Shown here piece by piece: positions 1 to 11,956 of a DNA stretch of 64,000 bases. The first letter of the stretch is position 1. Each line of letters begins with the position of its first letter. The DNA comes from Benincasa hispida. Taxonomy: Eukaryota > Streptophyta > Magnoliopsida > Cucurbitales > Cucurbitaceae. The stretch lies in the NCBI RefSeq assembly GCF_009727055.1, contig NC_052352.1:24904327-24968326 (forward strand), given 5' to 3'. Position numbers and translations under genes: made by a program. The notes beneath the pieces were generated by a model that saw nothing but the letters and a program-made list of their open reading frames with translations, searched no databases and was not told where the DNA came from.

Positions 1-1325
1 GCCTCCCATTTTAGGGGTAAGACCTAATAGATATCTGGGGACATAATGTGCAAGATGAAGTTCACGCCTACCCGATTTAGGGATAGAAGAGAGGTTATTC
101 TCTCAAGTACTAAATCCAAGTCTTGAACAAGAGGCCTCACCCTCTCACTGGCTGAGAAAGTTTTGGTTTAGTGACTAGATCACAAACAAGTTGTTCATTG
201 GAGGATCAGTAGGAACTTGAGGAAAAAGATGTAATCTCAGGGATAAAACAAATATTTGACCCAGTCGTTATTACGAACAACCTGTGAAGGGTTAACTTAC
301 TAATCATGGTTAAATCATGTGGATATAATATATCTACAGTGAGGGGGAGTGCAACTATGAACTTTAGTGGAGTGACCCATTAGTTAACGAATAAGGGTTA
401 ATTCAGTGTAATGAGTTTAGCCAATTAATCATGGATCGTTGGAGCCCATGATCTGTAGGTCCGCGAGGTCCCCCTACTAGCTCATGAATGGATTAGCTTT
501 AGAATATCGTGATAAGTTAATTTGAAACGTTCAAATTAGAATTAAATGAATTAGTAATTATATGAATATAATTACACATTTAATTTTGAGAATTAAACAG
601 GAGAATTAATATTTAAATATGATTTAAATATATGAAGATGAATTTGTGTAAAAATTAATTTAATATTTGATATTAAATTAATTAGAATTATTTAAATTGT
701 TTAAATAATTATTTATTAATTTTATTAGAAAAATTAATTTAGCAAAATTAATAATATTTTCATTTTTTTAAAAATCAAATTGAATTTTAAATCCAAAATT
801 GAAAAAGATAAAAACACAAAATGGAAAAATGGTTTTTTCCATTAAAGCCTTCAACTTGCTCACGTGAAATCTACTCTCTTTGGCTTCAATAACTCCAAGC
901 ATGAGCTGCATCTCATGCAACCATCTTCTTTGCATGATAGCCTGCAATATATTGAGAAGAATGGAGTGGAATTAAGGCATGCAAATATAGAGTTTTGCAG
1001 ATAAATCGGGTTGAAGAAAGTTGTTCTTCAAGTGGTGGTGACAGTGAACTCTTCTCCAATTTCCCTTCATTTAAGCTTATTTTGAGTCCTACAACTCAAT
1101 CTAAAGTTTCAAGATAATAATGGGGAAGATCTTAAGGTGGTCCACAGTAAAGTTTGGAGAAGTTTACAGCTGAGGATCAAGAGTCGAAGAAGTTCTACAA
1201 AGGTATGGCTTGAAACCCGCTTTTTTTAGCTTGAGAACGCTTTAGTTACTGCCAAAATTAATGAATTAGAGTGCTTATTGATCGTTGTTTCTTCGACTGT
1301 TACTGATACAATCCTACAATATGTT
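1..1325 (+). mobile_element. Family-A LTR, 5' part cut by the window edge
   Basis: This stretch matches, block by block, other long LTRs in the window (1704-3590, 18733-20650, 31343-34712, 58795-60895). Shared landmarks are the 'ggggtaagac' start block, a 'gtgaggggagtgcaactat' block near 340 (here with one extra g), a 'gatctgtaggtcc' block near 450, an AT-rich middle, and the end block with 'agagtgcttattgat' near 1270. The right end is put near 'atcctaca' at about 1325, giving the CA expected of an LTR end. No protein is encoded. The boundary is inferred from the other copies. Confidence 0.7.
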
Positions 1326-1703
1326 TTCAATCAATTAAGTTTCATGAGATTGCTTAGCATGTTCCTCAAGTATGTACTTGTTGATCGCATGCCAAGGTAA
1401 TATATTAGCCTTATTTCATATAAAGCCTTATTTCATATAAAGCATTCTAGGTGTAAGCATGTGTTCTAAAGTTTGTAGCTGAGTTCTACAAATGCTAAGC
1501 TTAAAGCTATGTTCTAAAAGATTCATAATACATATGATTTGAAAGCATGATATGTTTTTAGTAAGCCGGACACAGAAAGCATGGAAGGTGTCCAAGAAGT
1601 ACCTAAGGTGATGACGGTACTTGGTAACTCCATGTACACGTAGAAAGTTCTATAGTGGAGGCCAAAGTATAGGTCTCTTAGGCCATATTTGAGAGGCTGA
1701 AGT
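1326..1703. other. Unclassified repeat between two LTRs
   Basis: No coding frame or known domain is visible. It contains 'ggtctcttaggccatattt' near 1671, and a near copy lies just beyond the next LTR at about 3599. The two flanks may therefore be parts of one older element or a local duplication. Confidence 0.35.
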
Positions 1704-3590
1704 TGTTGGGAATATCCTAGAACTCACAGTTCGTAAATTTTTTGTTAAACATTCTATTTATCAATAAAATATTATTGAGTATTTTATTCAATAAAGTCAT
1801 TGATATTGCATTCTATTATGAAAATCCAATAAACAAATTCATGGCTATAGTATGAATATTTTTAACTTTATGTGGTGATATAAAAAGAATCAAGTTATAG
1901 TATATAGCCTAAATGGTCTATAATTATATGGATGAAGTTGGATATTTCATCTTAGTAACACTATTGGATGCGGCCCATTTCGTATACTGATACAAATGAT
2001 GTGAACCACAAATCATTCATGTAGAGACATGTGAATGGGGGCACCTATGCAATGATTTGCATAAGACTAGACCTCGAAATAGTCACTTTTCTTTATAATA
2101 GCCGTTTACTATTAAAATTGACTATTTCAAATTAAAATGACCTAGGATAACACGATCTTAATCCTGAGCTAACTATGAACTTTTATTTATTTCAGGATTA
2201 TCCTTTGATCTACACAGGTAAGAGTAGTCCAACAACACTACTCAATAAGCCTCCTATTTTGGGGATAAGACCGGGTAGATAGCTGGGGACATAGCTATGC
2301 AAGATGAAATTCACTCTTACCCGACTTAGGGTTACGAGATAGGTTGTTCTCTTAAGTGCTAATGCCTAGTCTTGAACAACGGAGCCCCACCCTCTCTTGG
2401 TAGAAGGGATATGATTTATAAATGGTACTACAAATCGGTTGTTCAATAGAGGGTCAGTGGGAGCTTAAGATACAAGATATATTTACAAGGGTAAAATGGT
2501 AATTTTGATCTAGCTGTAAATACAAACGACTTGTGAAGGATCAACTTACTGATTATGATTGAAATGGACAGAAATATAACTACAGTGAGGAGAGTGCAAC
2601 TATCGAGCTACAGTGGTGTGCCTTGATAGTAAACAAATAGTAATTATTTCGGTTTAAAAAGTTTAATTGATTAATTACAAATTGTTAGAGCTCATGATCT
2701 GTAGGTCCATTAGGTCCCTCTACTAGCTCATAAATTGGAGTTACAAATTGAGTATTATTTGGATGAATTTCAAAATTAGGGTTATGATTTTGAAATGTTC
2801 AAATTCAATTTTAGGGTTTTCAAATTATTGTATTTGACACAACTAAAACCATTTAATTTAGTTGAAATTAAACGAAATTGAAGAATCAATTAATATTTAA
2901 ATTATGATTTAAATATGAAATTAAATCATATTGGTGGAATTCGTGTTTTATTGATTTAATATTAAGACATTAAATTAATATTATTTTAATTAAAAGGTTT
3001 AATTAAAATAAAATTAGTTTTTATATAAATTAATTTTGAATTAATTTGTAAACTAATTTTAAATAAAAAAAAATAAAAAAATTTTTTATTTAGAATAAAA
3101 ATCAAAAGTCAAAATCAAAATCAATTTTGAGAAATTGATTAAAAATCAAAGAAGGATATATCACCAAATTGACTCCAAGTAGGAGCTGCCCTCCATGCAG
3201 CCCTGTGTGTTTGCATGAAATCAGTTTATAAGCATCTTCATGCATGGATTTGGAATGAGAAGCTGAGATTTCTAACTGATATGCTGAAGAGTTGAAAAAA
3301 ACCCTTCTCAACCCACCTAAAGTTCATCATCTATTCAGCTTAATTTAAGTGTTTCCACCACACATTCCTTCTTGAGCCTCATGGAGAAGATCTTGGTGAT
3401 GGTCTTGTTGAAGTTTCAAGCTCAATCTTGGAGTATTACTACTGAATTCGTGGATTAAGTCTTCAAAGGTATGTTTGCTTCAAACCCTCTATGAATTTCA
3501 CTTGAATAACATGTTTAAAACTCAAATTAAGAGTAGTTAGAGTGCTTATTGATTCTGATTTATTTCGCTGCATGTTAGATTAATCTTTCA
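1704..3590 (+). mobile_element. Family-A LTR, complete or nearly so
   Basis: It starts with TGTTGGG at 1704 and ends near 'taatctttca' at about 3590, so it has TG...CA ends and a length near 1.9 kb. Internal blocks match the LTR at 58795-60895 in order, including the 'gatgcggcccattt' block near 1969 and the 'gatctgtaggtcc' block near 2697. No coding region of this element adjoins it, so it may be a solo LTR. The bases at its two ends (gaagt and aaaga) do not form a target duplication. Confidence 0.7.
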
Positions 3591-4438
3591 AAAGAATGGG
3601 TCTCCTAGGCCATATTTCAGTAACTTGAGGCCGAAGTATGTGACTCTTGGTGTGATACAGTCGTTGGGAGCTTGAGCAATGAATGCTCGTTCTCAACTAT
3701 GATTCAAGAAGTATTCACCGGACGTTACTATGTTTTTATACTTCAAGTGTTATGGAAGCTATTCGATGAGTTACAATTAAAGACATAAATAATGGTCAAA
3801 AGTGACACACCTCGACTAAGGTTATAGTGGAAATTAGGTCAGAGGGTCCCTCCCCTAACCAAGCTTTAGTCCAGTAAAGTTATGCTCAAGAGCAGACAGA
3901 GGAGTCGCTCTCTTGTAAAGATATTTAATGTGAAAGTGAGGCTTAAGGGCCTTCCGGATCTGATGTCTATGATGCCTATGTTATGTTTAATTTAGTAGAG
4001 AAGTTTTATGTAATTACTTGCTTGACTAATTTCTCAGTTTCAACTATGCTTTTCAGTTCATGATCTCTTTGTTAAGCATGATATGTATGTCTTTTACGTT
4101 TCAAAGATTAGTCACTCACTGGCTTCTAGCTCACCCTATTTAAATGTCTTCTCCACATGTAGCAATCACTCTCCAAAAGACGACTCTATCGTTTCTCTAC
4201 CACTCAGGACTAAAATGTTAGAAAGTCTAAGTGTGGGTTATGTATAAAGTAGTATGCATGTATTATGTCAGGTAGGGACTAGTTGAGTGTGTTGGGCTTG
4301 TTGCTTATGTAAAGTGCATAAGTTGTATTATTCAAGAGTAATGAGAACTCTGTTAATGATTGTCATTTGTCTCAATTTGATGGTTGAGTATATATATGCA
4401 TTTCAAGGTTCTAAGTCAGGTTGAGCAGGTTAGTAGGC
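3591..4438. repeat. Degenerate retroelement-like sequence
   Basis: There is no open frame of note. The text resembles LTR or untranslated sequence of plant gypsy elements, with no domain to prove it. It begins with a near copy of the sequence found left of the 1704 LTR. Confidence 0.3.
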
Positions 4439-5815
4439 AGGAACTACCATAACCACACAGTGGGGACCACAAAGTCAAAGAGCCAAGTTTTACCTATAAA
4501 TAACCTCTGCAAATTCACTGAAAGATATACATGAATACATAGAGACGTGCATATACTAATTTTGAGAGAGAGACTGGTCTGAAGCAACTGTCTAGAGTAG
4601 ATCTAAAAGAACCACGAGACAAGGCCGAGAGGTGAGTCTCCGAGCAGAAAATCCTTTCGATCCCCATAGCTGAAGCTCTATGCGAAGGTCAATTCTACCG
4701 GGAAAGCAAGCATGAGAGGGAAGCTTTCCTTTCCATTACTTCCACACACTAGCAAGTACAACCTCTGTTCAGGATCTGTGTCAAGACATTGACACTCTTT
4801 CTGTATTCGTTTCTAATCTCTATTTCATCATCTTTATTCATATTCTTTACTCTTTCATTCACAACATGTATCAGACACTTAATCTTAGTATTAAATGTCA
4901 TGATCATTACCATTATCATCTCTCTATCTATTTTCGTTCATCCATAATCCATTTTCTGCATGATGTTTTCCTAATTCCCTGGGTAAATAGCAAGAATTAA
5001 GCGAGTAAGTTACTTTGTGTTAAGGAAATAATTAAGTTTAGCTAAAGTATGCTCGACGGCATCTTCACCTGTGAGAGTAGAAGTGAAGATGTTATTCCGC
5101 CTATCGAGAGTAGGTTGGAAGAATGCATTAACTAAAGCAAGAAGTGTTTCTAGAGATGGAAATAACCTTGTGTTCATCACGTTCATCCCTATTTCACCAT
5201 AGAGGTATGGGAACGCGGCCGATCACCGAGAGGTGTACGCCAAGGAAAAGCTGAACCTTAGTTGTATCTTTAATGTAATTGGCATACTTGCGTTGTTTTT
5301 ACTATTTGCTCTTCCTCTTTCTGATTCATTCATAAAGACTTGCCATCACATACATCGAATCTTTGTACAACTTCACAGTCAGTCTCGGCCTCAGTATCAT
5401 GTATCTTGTATCTTGTATCTTGTAGCATATTATTTTAGGATTTTATTTTATCAACGCAATTTATATTCCTGTATAAACCCAATTCTTTATTCATTGTAAA
5501 AACCGGTCGCATGAATCACAAAAGCAACGCATTAACGAAAACAATCCCCGTGTTCAACCTTGGATTATTCTGAGAAACTTTCATTGGAATTATATTTGGT
5601 TTCAGCACAAGGAAACTTGTGACACGCACTACTACATCACATACTACGAGAATATCATTAACAACGTATATATTTAGACGTAGTATCGTATAAAATTCTC
5701 TTTATTGCAAAAGGATTGTTCATTCATTCACATTCATATTTGTCCACATGCTTAAAGATAAAGACTAAAACTATGTCATCAAGTTTATGGCGACTTGTAG
5801 AAATACAAGTTATTT
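4439..5815 (+). mobile_element. Ty3/gypsy LTR-like copy 1 (R-U5 and leader part)
   Basis: This stretch is repeated with few changes at 6284-7660, from 'tggggaccacaaagtcaaag' onward. It has a TATA box at 4495, and near 5793 a partial primer-site-like 'tggcgac', where copy 2 has a fuller one. The part upstream of the TATA box that is present in copy 2 is missing here. Small open frames inside it occur in both copies and look like chance. Confidence 0.55.
4495..4502 (+). promoter_or_regulatory. TATA box in gypsy LTR copy 1
   Basis: TATAAATA in the same position of the LTR as the box at 6341 in copy 2. It is a probable U3/R promoter element of the retrotransposon. Confidence 0.5.
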
Positions 5816-5843
5816 ATACTGTTTTATTTAGATATGGTGGCAA

Positions 5844-7660
5844 AAAAGAAAGAAAAGTTGTGTTGATAGTATAAAAATTGGCTAAGAAATGCGAAAATTA
5901 TAAATTGTCGTCAGTACACCCACTAACACCATTGCGATGGTAGAATAGAATGCTTCAGCTTCTGTTTTACAGGAAATCAGTCACTGCATGAATTCATGGC
6001 TTAAAGATAAAATAAACAACGCATTTACGTCACATTGCGCCCATCAATTGAGAAGAAAGAGATGATCAACGCAATGACGGCGCATGTAACAATCGATCAA
6101 GAGCTCTAGCGATCAACGCAATTTCAACCGCATGCGGTAATAAAAAATAATATCGCATGTGGCGATGGATCGAAGATGTAAAGAGCAACGCATTTGCGAA
6201 GGATTCTGACAAGTGTACAACTTTCAGTTGTGCATTTTTTACGAGTTGATTGCGTAACAGAAGGAATATTCACTCCGCCATTTTAGGAACTATCATAACC
6301 ATATAGTGGGGACCACAAAGTCAAAGAGCCAAGCTTCGCTTATAAATAGCCTCTGCAAATTCACTGAAAGATATACAAAAATACATAGAGACGTGCATAT
6401 ACTGATTCTAAGAGAGAGACTGGTCTGAAGCGACTGTACAAAGTAGATCCGGGAGAACCATGAAACAAGGCCGAGAGGTGAGTCTCCGAGCAGAGAATCC
6501 TTCCGATCCTCGTAGCTTAAGCTCTGTGCGAAGGTCAATTCTACTGGGAAAGAAAGCCTGAGAGGGAAGCTTTCCTCTCTACTACTTCCACACGCCGGCA
6601 AGCACAACCTCCGTTCAGGATCTGTGTCAAGACGTTGACACTCTTTCTATATTCGTTTCTAATCTCTATTTCATCATTTGTATTCATCTTCTTTACTCTT
6701 TCATTCACAACATGTATCAGATGGTTAATCTTAGTATTAAATGTTATGATCATTTCCATTATCACCTGTCTATCTCTTTTCGTTCATCCATAATCCATTT
6801 TCTCCATGATGTTTTCCTAATTCCTTGGGTAAATAGCAAGAATTAAGCGAGTAAGTTAATTTGTGTTAAGGAAATAATTAAGTTTAGCTAAAGCATGCTC
6901 GGCGGCATCTTCACCTGTCAGAGCAGAAATGAAGATATTATTCTGCCTATCGAGAGAAGGTTGGAAGAATGCGTTAACTAAAGCAAGAAGTATTTCCAGA
7001 GATGGAAACAACCTTGCATTCATCACGTTCATCCTATTTCACCATAAAGATATGGGAACGCGGTCGATCGCCGAGAGATGTACGCCAAGGGAAAGTGGAA
7101 CCTTAGTTGTATCTTTAATGCAATTAGCAAACTTGCGTTGTTTTTACTATTTGCTCTTCCTCTTTCTGATTCATTCATAAAGACTTGCCATCGCATACAT
7201 CGAATCTTTGTACAACTTCACAGTCAGTCTCGATCTCAGTATCATGTATCATGTATCTAGTATCTTGTATAATATTAGTTTAGGATTTTATTTTATCAAC
7301 GCAACTTTATTTTATCAACGCAATTTTATTCATCACAATTTATATTCCTGTATAAACCCAATTCTTTATTCATTGTAAAAACTGGTCACATGTATCACAA
7401 AAGTAACGCATTAACGAAAACAATCCCTATATTCGACCTCGGATTATTCTGAGAAACTTGCATTGGAATTATACTTGGTTTTAGTGCAAGGAAACTTGTG
7501 ACACGCATTACTACATCACATACTACGAGCATGTCATTAACAATGCATATATTTAGACGTAGTATCGCATAAAATTCTCTTTATCGCAAAAGGATTGTTC
7601 ATTCATTCACATTCATATTTGTCCACATGCTTAAAGATAAAGACTAAAATTATGTCATCA
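5844..7660 (+). mobile_element. Ty3/gypsy LTR copy 2 with U3 region
   Basis: From 6284 on it duplicates 4439-5815. The additional 5' part (about 5844-6283) is rich in the words 'aacgca' and 'gcgcat' and is read as U3. A TATA box lies at 6341, and the copy ends just before a primer site at 7667. The start at 5844 (TGTTGATAG) is a guess based on the TG rule. Confidence 0.5.
6341..6348 (+). promoter_or_regulatory. TATA box in gypsy LTR copy 2
   Basis: TATAAATA followed by 'gcctctgcaaattcactg', conserved with copy 1 at 4495. Probable retrotransposon promoter element. Confidence 0.5.
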
Positions 7661-7666
7661 AATTTC

Positions 7667-7851
7667 TGGCGACGTTGCCGGGGACATGAGCTTGTAGCAC
7701 ATTATCTATCATCACAGTGCATGCATAACAAGGAATCTAATTTTTACCGTTACAAGTTTATGGCGCCGTTTCCGGGGACATGAGCTTGTAGCACATTATC
7801 TATCATCATAGTGCATGCATAACAAGGAATCTAATTTTTACCATTACATCT
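7667..7851 (+). repeat. Tandemly duplicated primer-site and leader unit
   Basis: A unit of about 94 bp occurs nearly twice. Each copy opens with a sequence close to TGGCGCCGTTGCCGGGGA, at 7667 and 7761, followed by 'catgagcttgtagcacatta'. That opening matches the 3' end of plant tRNA-Asp, the primer used by Athila/Tat-type gypsy elements (family knowledge). The first copy has A for C at its sixth base and the second has T for G in 'gtttcc'. Confidence 0.6.
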
Positions 7852-9312
7852 AGCGCAGCATTACCGCAAGGCTTTGTGGTGATTTGTGTTCGCAAACATC
7901 TGCTCAAGAAGGACTGCCACAAAGAACCGGTGCAACATGGTGGGCGCATCTGGGTGAAAGGCATAATTAATCACGATGGGACAGAAAGCTGATGACAGTT
8001 GAATCTGAATTAAGTTGACAGCCGCTAACGATAACAAGTACATTCAACTTTTCGGTGACAAATATTTGGCGCATCAGTCAGTGAATTAAAGTCGTCTTAT
8101 CTGTGCAATCATGAGAGAGAAGCCGCCTTTCACCCTGGAAGTCTATAAATACCGAAGGCATCCTTCAGAAAAGGGGTTCAACTGCTTACGAGTTCACAAG
8201 TTCTGTTGATAGTTTAGCCTTGTTCTTAGATTTCTTTTATTTTAAGGTGGACGCGAGAGAAGGAGGTTGTGCCGACAGATCGTTCCAGTAAGCTTGGGAG
8301 AGTGCTGGAAGCTTCAAGATCAGAGAGCGGGCTAGCTCTTACGGAAGCAGGAATATCTTTTGAACCGAATAGAGATTGACAGTATAAAACCCTTGGTTAG
8401 CCAGGAATTGCGACCAGGCTCTCTACCTTTATCTTCCATTGTTATTTTTTATACAATCTCATTTATAGAAATGGAATTTACTTCTCTATATCTGTTCACT
8501 CTCTATTATTTACGCATGAGTAGCTAAATTTGTTGAATGGGTTGAGAAGCACTTAGCTAGTTTAACTGGGGATCTTCATTCTATGCGATTATCTTGCATT
8601 ATGTATACTTCATTCGTCCATTAGAGATACTTGTGAGGGTAGTCTAAGGACAGGATCTAGGCTTGAAAAGGTAAGGTTAGAATCTAGGCTCGGGAGAGTC
8701 CGATTAGAACGCACAATCAAGATATATGAGCTTAGGAATAAGTATTATTTGCTATTAACGCATCGCATGCATCCTAGAGATAGGATATGATTGTATGTGG
8801 TCACCTTGTCTTTGTGCATCTTGCATCATCGCATAGGAAAAGAGTAGAGATTTAGGAATAAGCTCTATGGACACTTTTGCATTCAACACATGTGTCCTAG
8901 ACTTAGGAGCACCGCATTTGCATTGGGAAATGACTTGTTGTGCATGGATGTAGCATGATCGCATAGTATGATGCATTCCTAAGTAACGCTGGCTAAAGAC
9001 CTTCTCAATCTGTTCATCCGCATACTCAGTGCATCTATCACACAATCAGACTTTTCTCAAATCTGCCGCATTTGTTTATTTTTCATCACCGCAATCAAAA
9101 AAACTAAACAACTATTTGAGTTACCGGTTACTGCAAGGTTTTCTAAAAATTACCTCCACAACCTGTTTTCCCAAGTCCGTGAGTTCGACCCTAGACTTAC
9201 CAGGAACTCAGTGGGGTTTACACTTGGATTCCACTAAGAAAACTTGAGTACTCAACGAAACTCTATCATCGCATTTCCTCCATAATTTCACATCATAAAA
9301 CAACGTACCAAG
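7852..9312 (+). mobile_element. 5' LTR of the gypsy element, front end missing
   Basis: Its first 170 bp (from 'gcgcagcattaccgcaagg') repeat at 16382-16520, just inside the 3' LTR, which identifies it as an LTR. The beginning seen in the 3' LTR (TGATAATGGGC at 16177) is absent here, replaced by the duplicated leader unit. A TATA box lies at 8144, and the LTR ends shortly before the primer site at 9317. Confidence 0.6.
8144..8151 (+). promoter_or_regulatory. TATA box in the gypsy 5' LTR
   Basis: TATAAATA followed by 'ccgaaggcatcctt'. It sits in the middle of the LTR, where the U3/R border is expected. Confidence 0.5.
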
Positions 9313-9316
9313 TTTT

Positions 9317-9334
9317 TGGCGTCGATGCCAGGGA
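9317..9334 (+). other. tRNA-Asp-type primer binding site
   Basis: 'tggcgtcgatgccaggga' differs by three bases from the tRNA-Asp complement used by Athila/Tat elements. It lies a few bases after the 5' LTR and about 200 bp before gag, the expected place. Confidence 0.65.
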
Positions 9335-9522
9335 CTTCAGCAAAAATAGTGTGCTAACGGTAATTTTTCTGATTTCTTTACAGACTCTCAATCTCTGGCA
9401 AATTACGACCCAGAGATTGAGAGGATGTTTAGACAGAGATTGAGAGCCACCAACAACAACTGTCAGATAAAGAAGATACGGCGAAGCAGCCTGGAAACGG
9501 AGCACCAAACGAAAACAACATC

Positions 9523-10870
9523 ATGGCGAATCCAATCCTTCTGGCTAACGATCGCAGTAGACCCATTAGGGAATATGCATCGCCAAACCTCTATGATTTC
9601 TCTCCAGGAATCATGAGGCTTGTCCTCAATGGAAGCAGATTTGAAATGAAAGCGGTGATGCTGCAGATGATCCAAACAGTAGGACAATTCAGAGGACGGC
9701 GTGGCAAGGACCCACATGCCCACTCCGTAACTTTATAGAAATCTGCAATACTTTTGTGTTCCCGAACATCTCTGTAGAAAAAGTTTGACTAACTTTGTTT
9801 CCATTTTCTCTTTGTAATCAGGTAAGAAAATGGGTGTATTCCCTTGAACCAGGAGAGATCACTTCTTGGGAATAGGTCGTAAAGAAATTTATGAAGAAAT
9901 ATTTTCCACCTACTAAGAATGTTAGACGAAGGAAACTTCATAACAACTTTTGAACAAAACATGGACGAATCGCTTAGCGATGCCTGGGTGAGGTTTAAGA
10001 GTTTAGTTCGGGATTGTCCACACAATGGTTTGCCATACTGCCTTCAGATAGAAATCTTTATCATGGTTTAAATCCCACTTCGTAGACCGCTGCCAATGCG
10101 GCAGCCGCTGGTAGTCTGCTTGACAAAACATATGAGGAGGCTAAGAACATCTTGGATCGCATCTCTAAAAACCACGAAGATTGGAGAGAGAGTGATTAGA
10201 GATTGAGAATCAAGGATACCGACGCAAGTAATGGTGCTATTGCTTCACTACAGAATCAAATGACCTCAATGATGAACTTAATTCAGGGAATTGCATAAGC
10301 AGCCCAACACCGCAAAATGGGCAAGTAAACACAATTAGTCAAAACACCGTAAGGTGTGCGACTTGCGGTGATGGGCACACAATGGAAGAATGCCCACAGA
10401 ATCCACAGTCTATCTACTTTGTAAAAGATAATCCCTTTTCGAATACCTACAACCTCGGATGGAGAGACCACCCCAATTTTGCATAGAAGAATCAGCAACA
10501 GAATTTCCAATCTGTGGAGCAGAAAGAAGAGCCACCTGGATTCTTCCCACGCAATAACGGTCAGACAAGCAATCAAGCTAGTAGCTCACAACCACCGCAA
10601 TCATCCTCCTTGGATAGCTTGTTGAAGCAGTATATAGAGAAAAACGAAATTGTGCTTCAAAGTCAGGCTACGTCCATCTGCAATCTAGAATTACAGATGG
10701 GCTAGATTGCACGTGAGCTAAAGAATAGACCGCAAGGGGCTCTGCGAGTTTAACAGAACTCCCACGAAACCCGGGGGGATCAAGTAAAGAGCAATGTCAA
10801 GTCGTGACATTGTGAAGTGGAAAAACTGTGGAGGAAGAAAGAAAGGAGCCTAGCCGGATTTCTCCCATTG
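9523..10870 (+). pseudogene. gag: Gypsy gag remnant with a zinc knuckle
   Basis: Gag would form the retrotransposon's particle. The frame opens at 9523 (MANPILLANDRSRPIREYA) and is then broken by many stops and frame changes. Recognisable pieces are a matrix/capsid-like stretch near 9900-10060, a 'SLLDKTYEEAKNIL' helix near 10110, and a CCHC zinc knuckle, CATCGDGHTMEEC, near 10355-10395. A 'NTYNLGWRDHPNFA' block typical of plant Athila/Tat gag follows near 10445, then a P/Q/S-rich stretch at 10514-10705. The element cannot make a full Gag as written. Assignment to the clade rests on these motifs and the primer site. Confidence 0.7.
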
Positions 10871-11052
10871 TGGCAGAACCTGAAATTACGGTGAGTCAAG
10901 AAGAAGAATGAGAAAAAGAAGCAATAAAGCTAGAAGTTGCATCCACCTCAAAGCCAATAGAGAAGGGAACCATAAGAGTGTAGTTACCACCCTTCCCGCA
11001 GAGACTCAGAAAGAAAAAGAATGAAGAGGTACAGTACCAACGTTTCCTGACT

Positions 11053-11583
11053 ATGTTAAAACAATTACACATTAATATTCCATTCAGTGAAGCGTTTGAG
11101 GAGATGCCTGCATACGCAAAGTTTCTGAAGGAAATGGTAACCAAGAAGAGGGGCACTGGTAAGTTTGCCACGGTGGTGTTAACACAGAGTTCAAAATCAA
11201 TAATTCCACCAAAGATGAGTGATCCTAGAAGCTTTATTATACCTTGCTTCATAGGAGGACTGTACATCGGGCAAGCATTGTGTAACCTTGGAGCCAACAT
11301 CAATTTGATGCCTCTGTCGATCTTTAAGCAGCTGAATGTGGAGTAACTTGCGCCTACGACCGTGACTCTCAACCTGGCCGATAGATCTCTGGTACATCCA
11401 GAGGGGAAGGTGGAGGACGTACTGATCACCGTCGACAAATTTATTCTACCAGTCGACTTCATCATTTTGGATTACGAGGCCGACAAAGATGTTCCCATCA
11501 TCCTAGGGCAACCATTTTTATCAACAGGTTGTGCCCAGATTGATGTGCATAAAAGGGAGATCACTTTGAGCATCATTGGATAG
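11053..11583 (+). pseudogene. Gypsy aspartic protease region, active-site Asp changed
   Basis: The frame 11053-11346 continues after an in-frame stop into 11362-11583. It matches the protease region of Athila/Tat polyproteins: an 'AYAKFLKEMVTKKR' lead-in, the active-site region near 11275-11310, and the 'VPIILGQPFLSTG' block near 11490. The family active site reads DLGASINLMP. Here it reads NLGANINLMP, so the catalytic Asp is replaced by Asn. With the stop at about 11344, the protease would be inactive even if translated. The acidic stretch 11611-11937 that follows ends in 'PTLELKTLPNNLKYAFFG', the usual entry to the reverse transcriptase. Confidence 0.75.
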
Positions 11584-11956
11584 AAGCTCAAGTTCAACAT
11601 AATCCGTGCCATGAAGATTCCTAATGAAGAAGACCTGCATGACTCAGACGACGACCAGAACCTGATTGAAGAAGAAAAGTTTGATGAAGAGAATGAAGAA
11701 GAGGATGCAAGCGCATCCATTGCTGCCTGCAATGCGATCATAACAAAAACAAGCAAGGAAGAAGAGATGATCGTAAACCAAGAAGAAGAGCCAACAAAAA
11801 AAGTAGAAAGAAAAACAATGCAACCGTCCCTAATAGAACCACCAACACTGGAATTAAAGACACTACCGAACAACTTAAAGTACGCATTTTTTGGGGCAGA
11901 ACGAGAAGCTACTAGTAATAATTTCCTCAGAACTTAATGAAGACTAGGAGAATGCG

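Noticed and set aside
6293..6607. 104-residue minus-strand frame
   Set aside because: It lies inside an LTR-like copy, across its TATA box, and shows no domain.
10896..11465. 189-residue minus-strand frame
   Set aside because: It is antisense to the gypsy gag-protease region, Ser- and Phe-rich without any domain. It is a shadow.
11472..11873. 133-residue Ser-rich minus-strand frame
   Set aside because: It is antisense to the acidic stretch of the gypsy polyprotein: GAA/GAT codons read as Ser/Phe.
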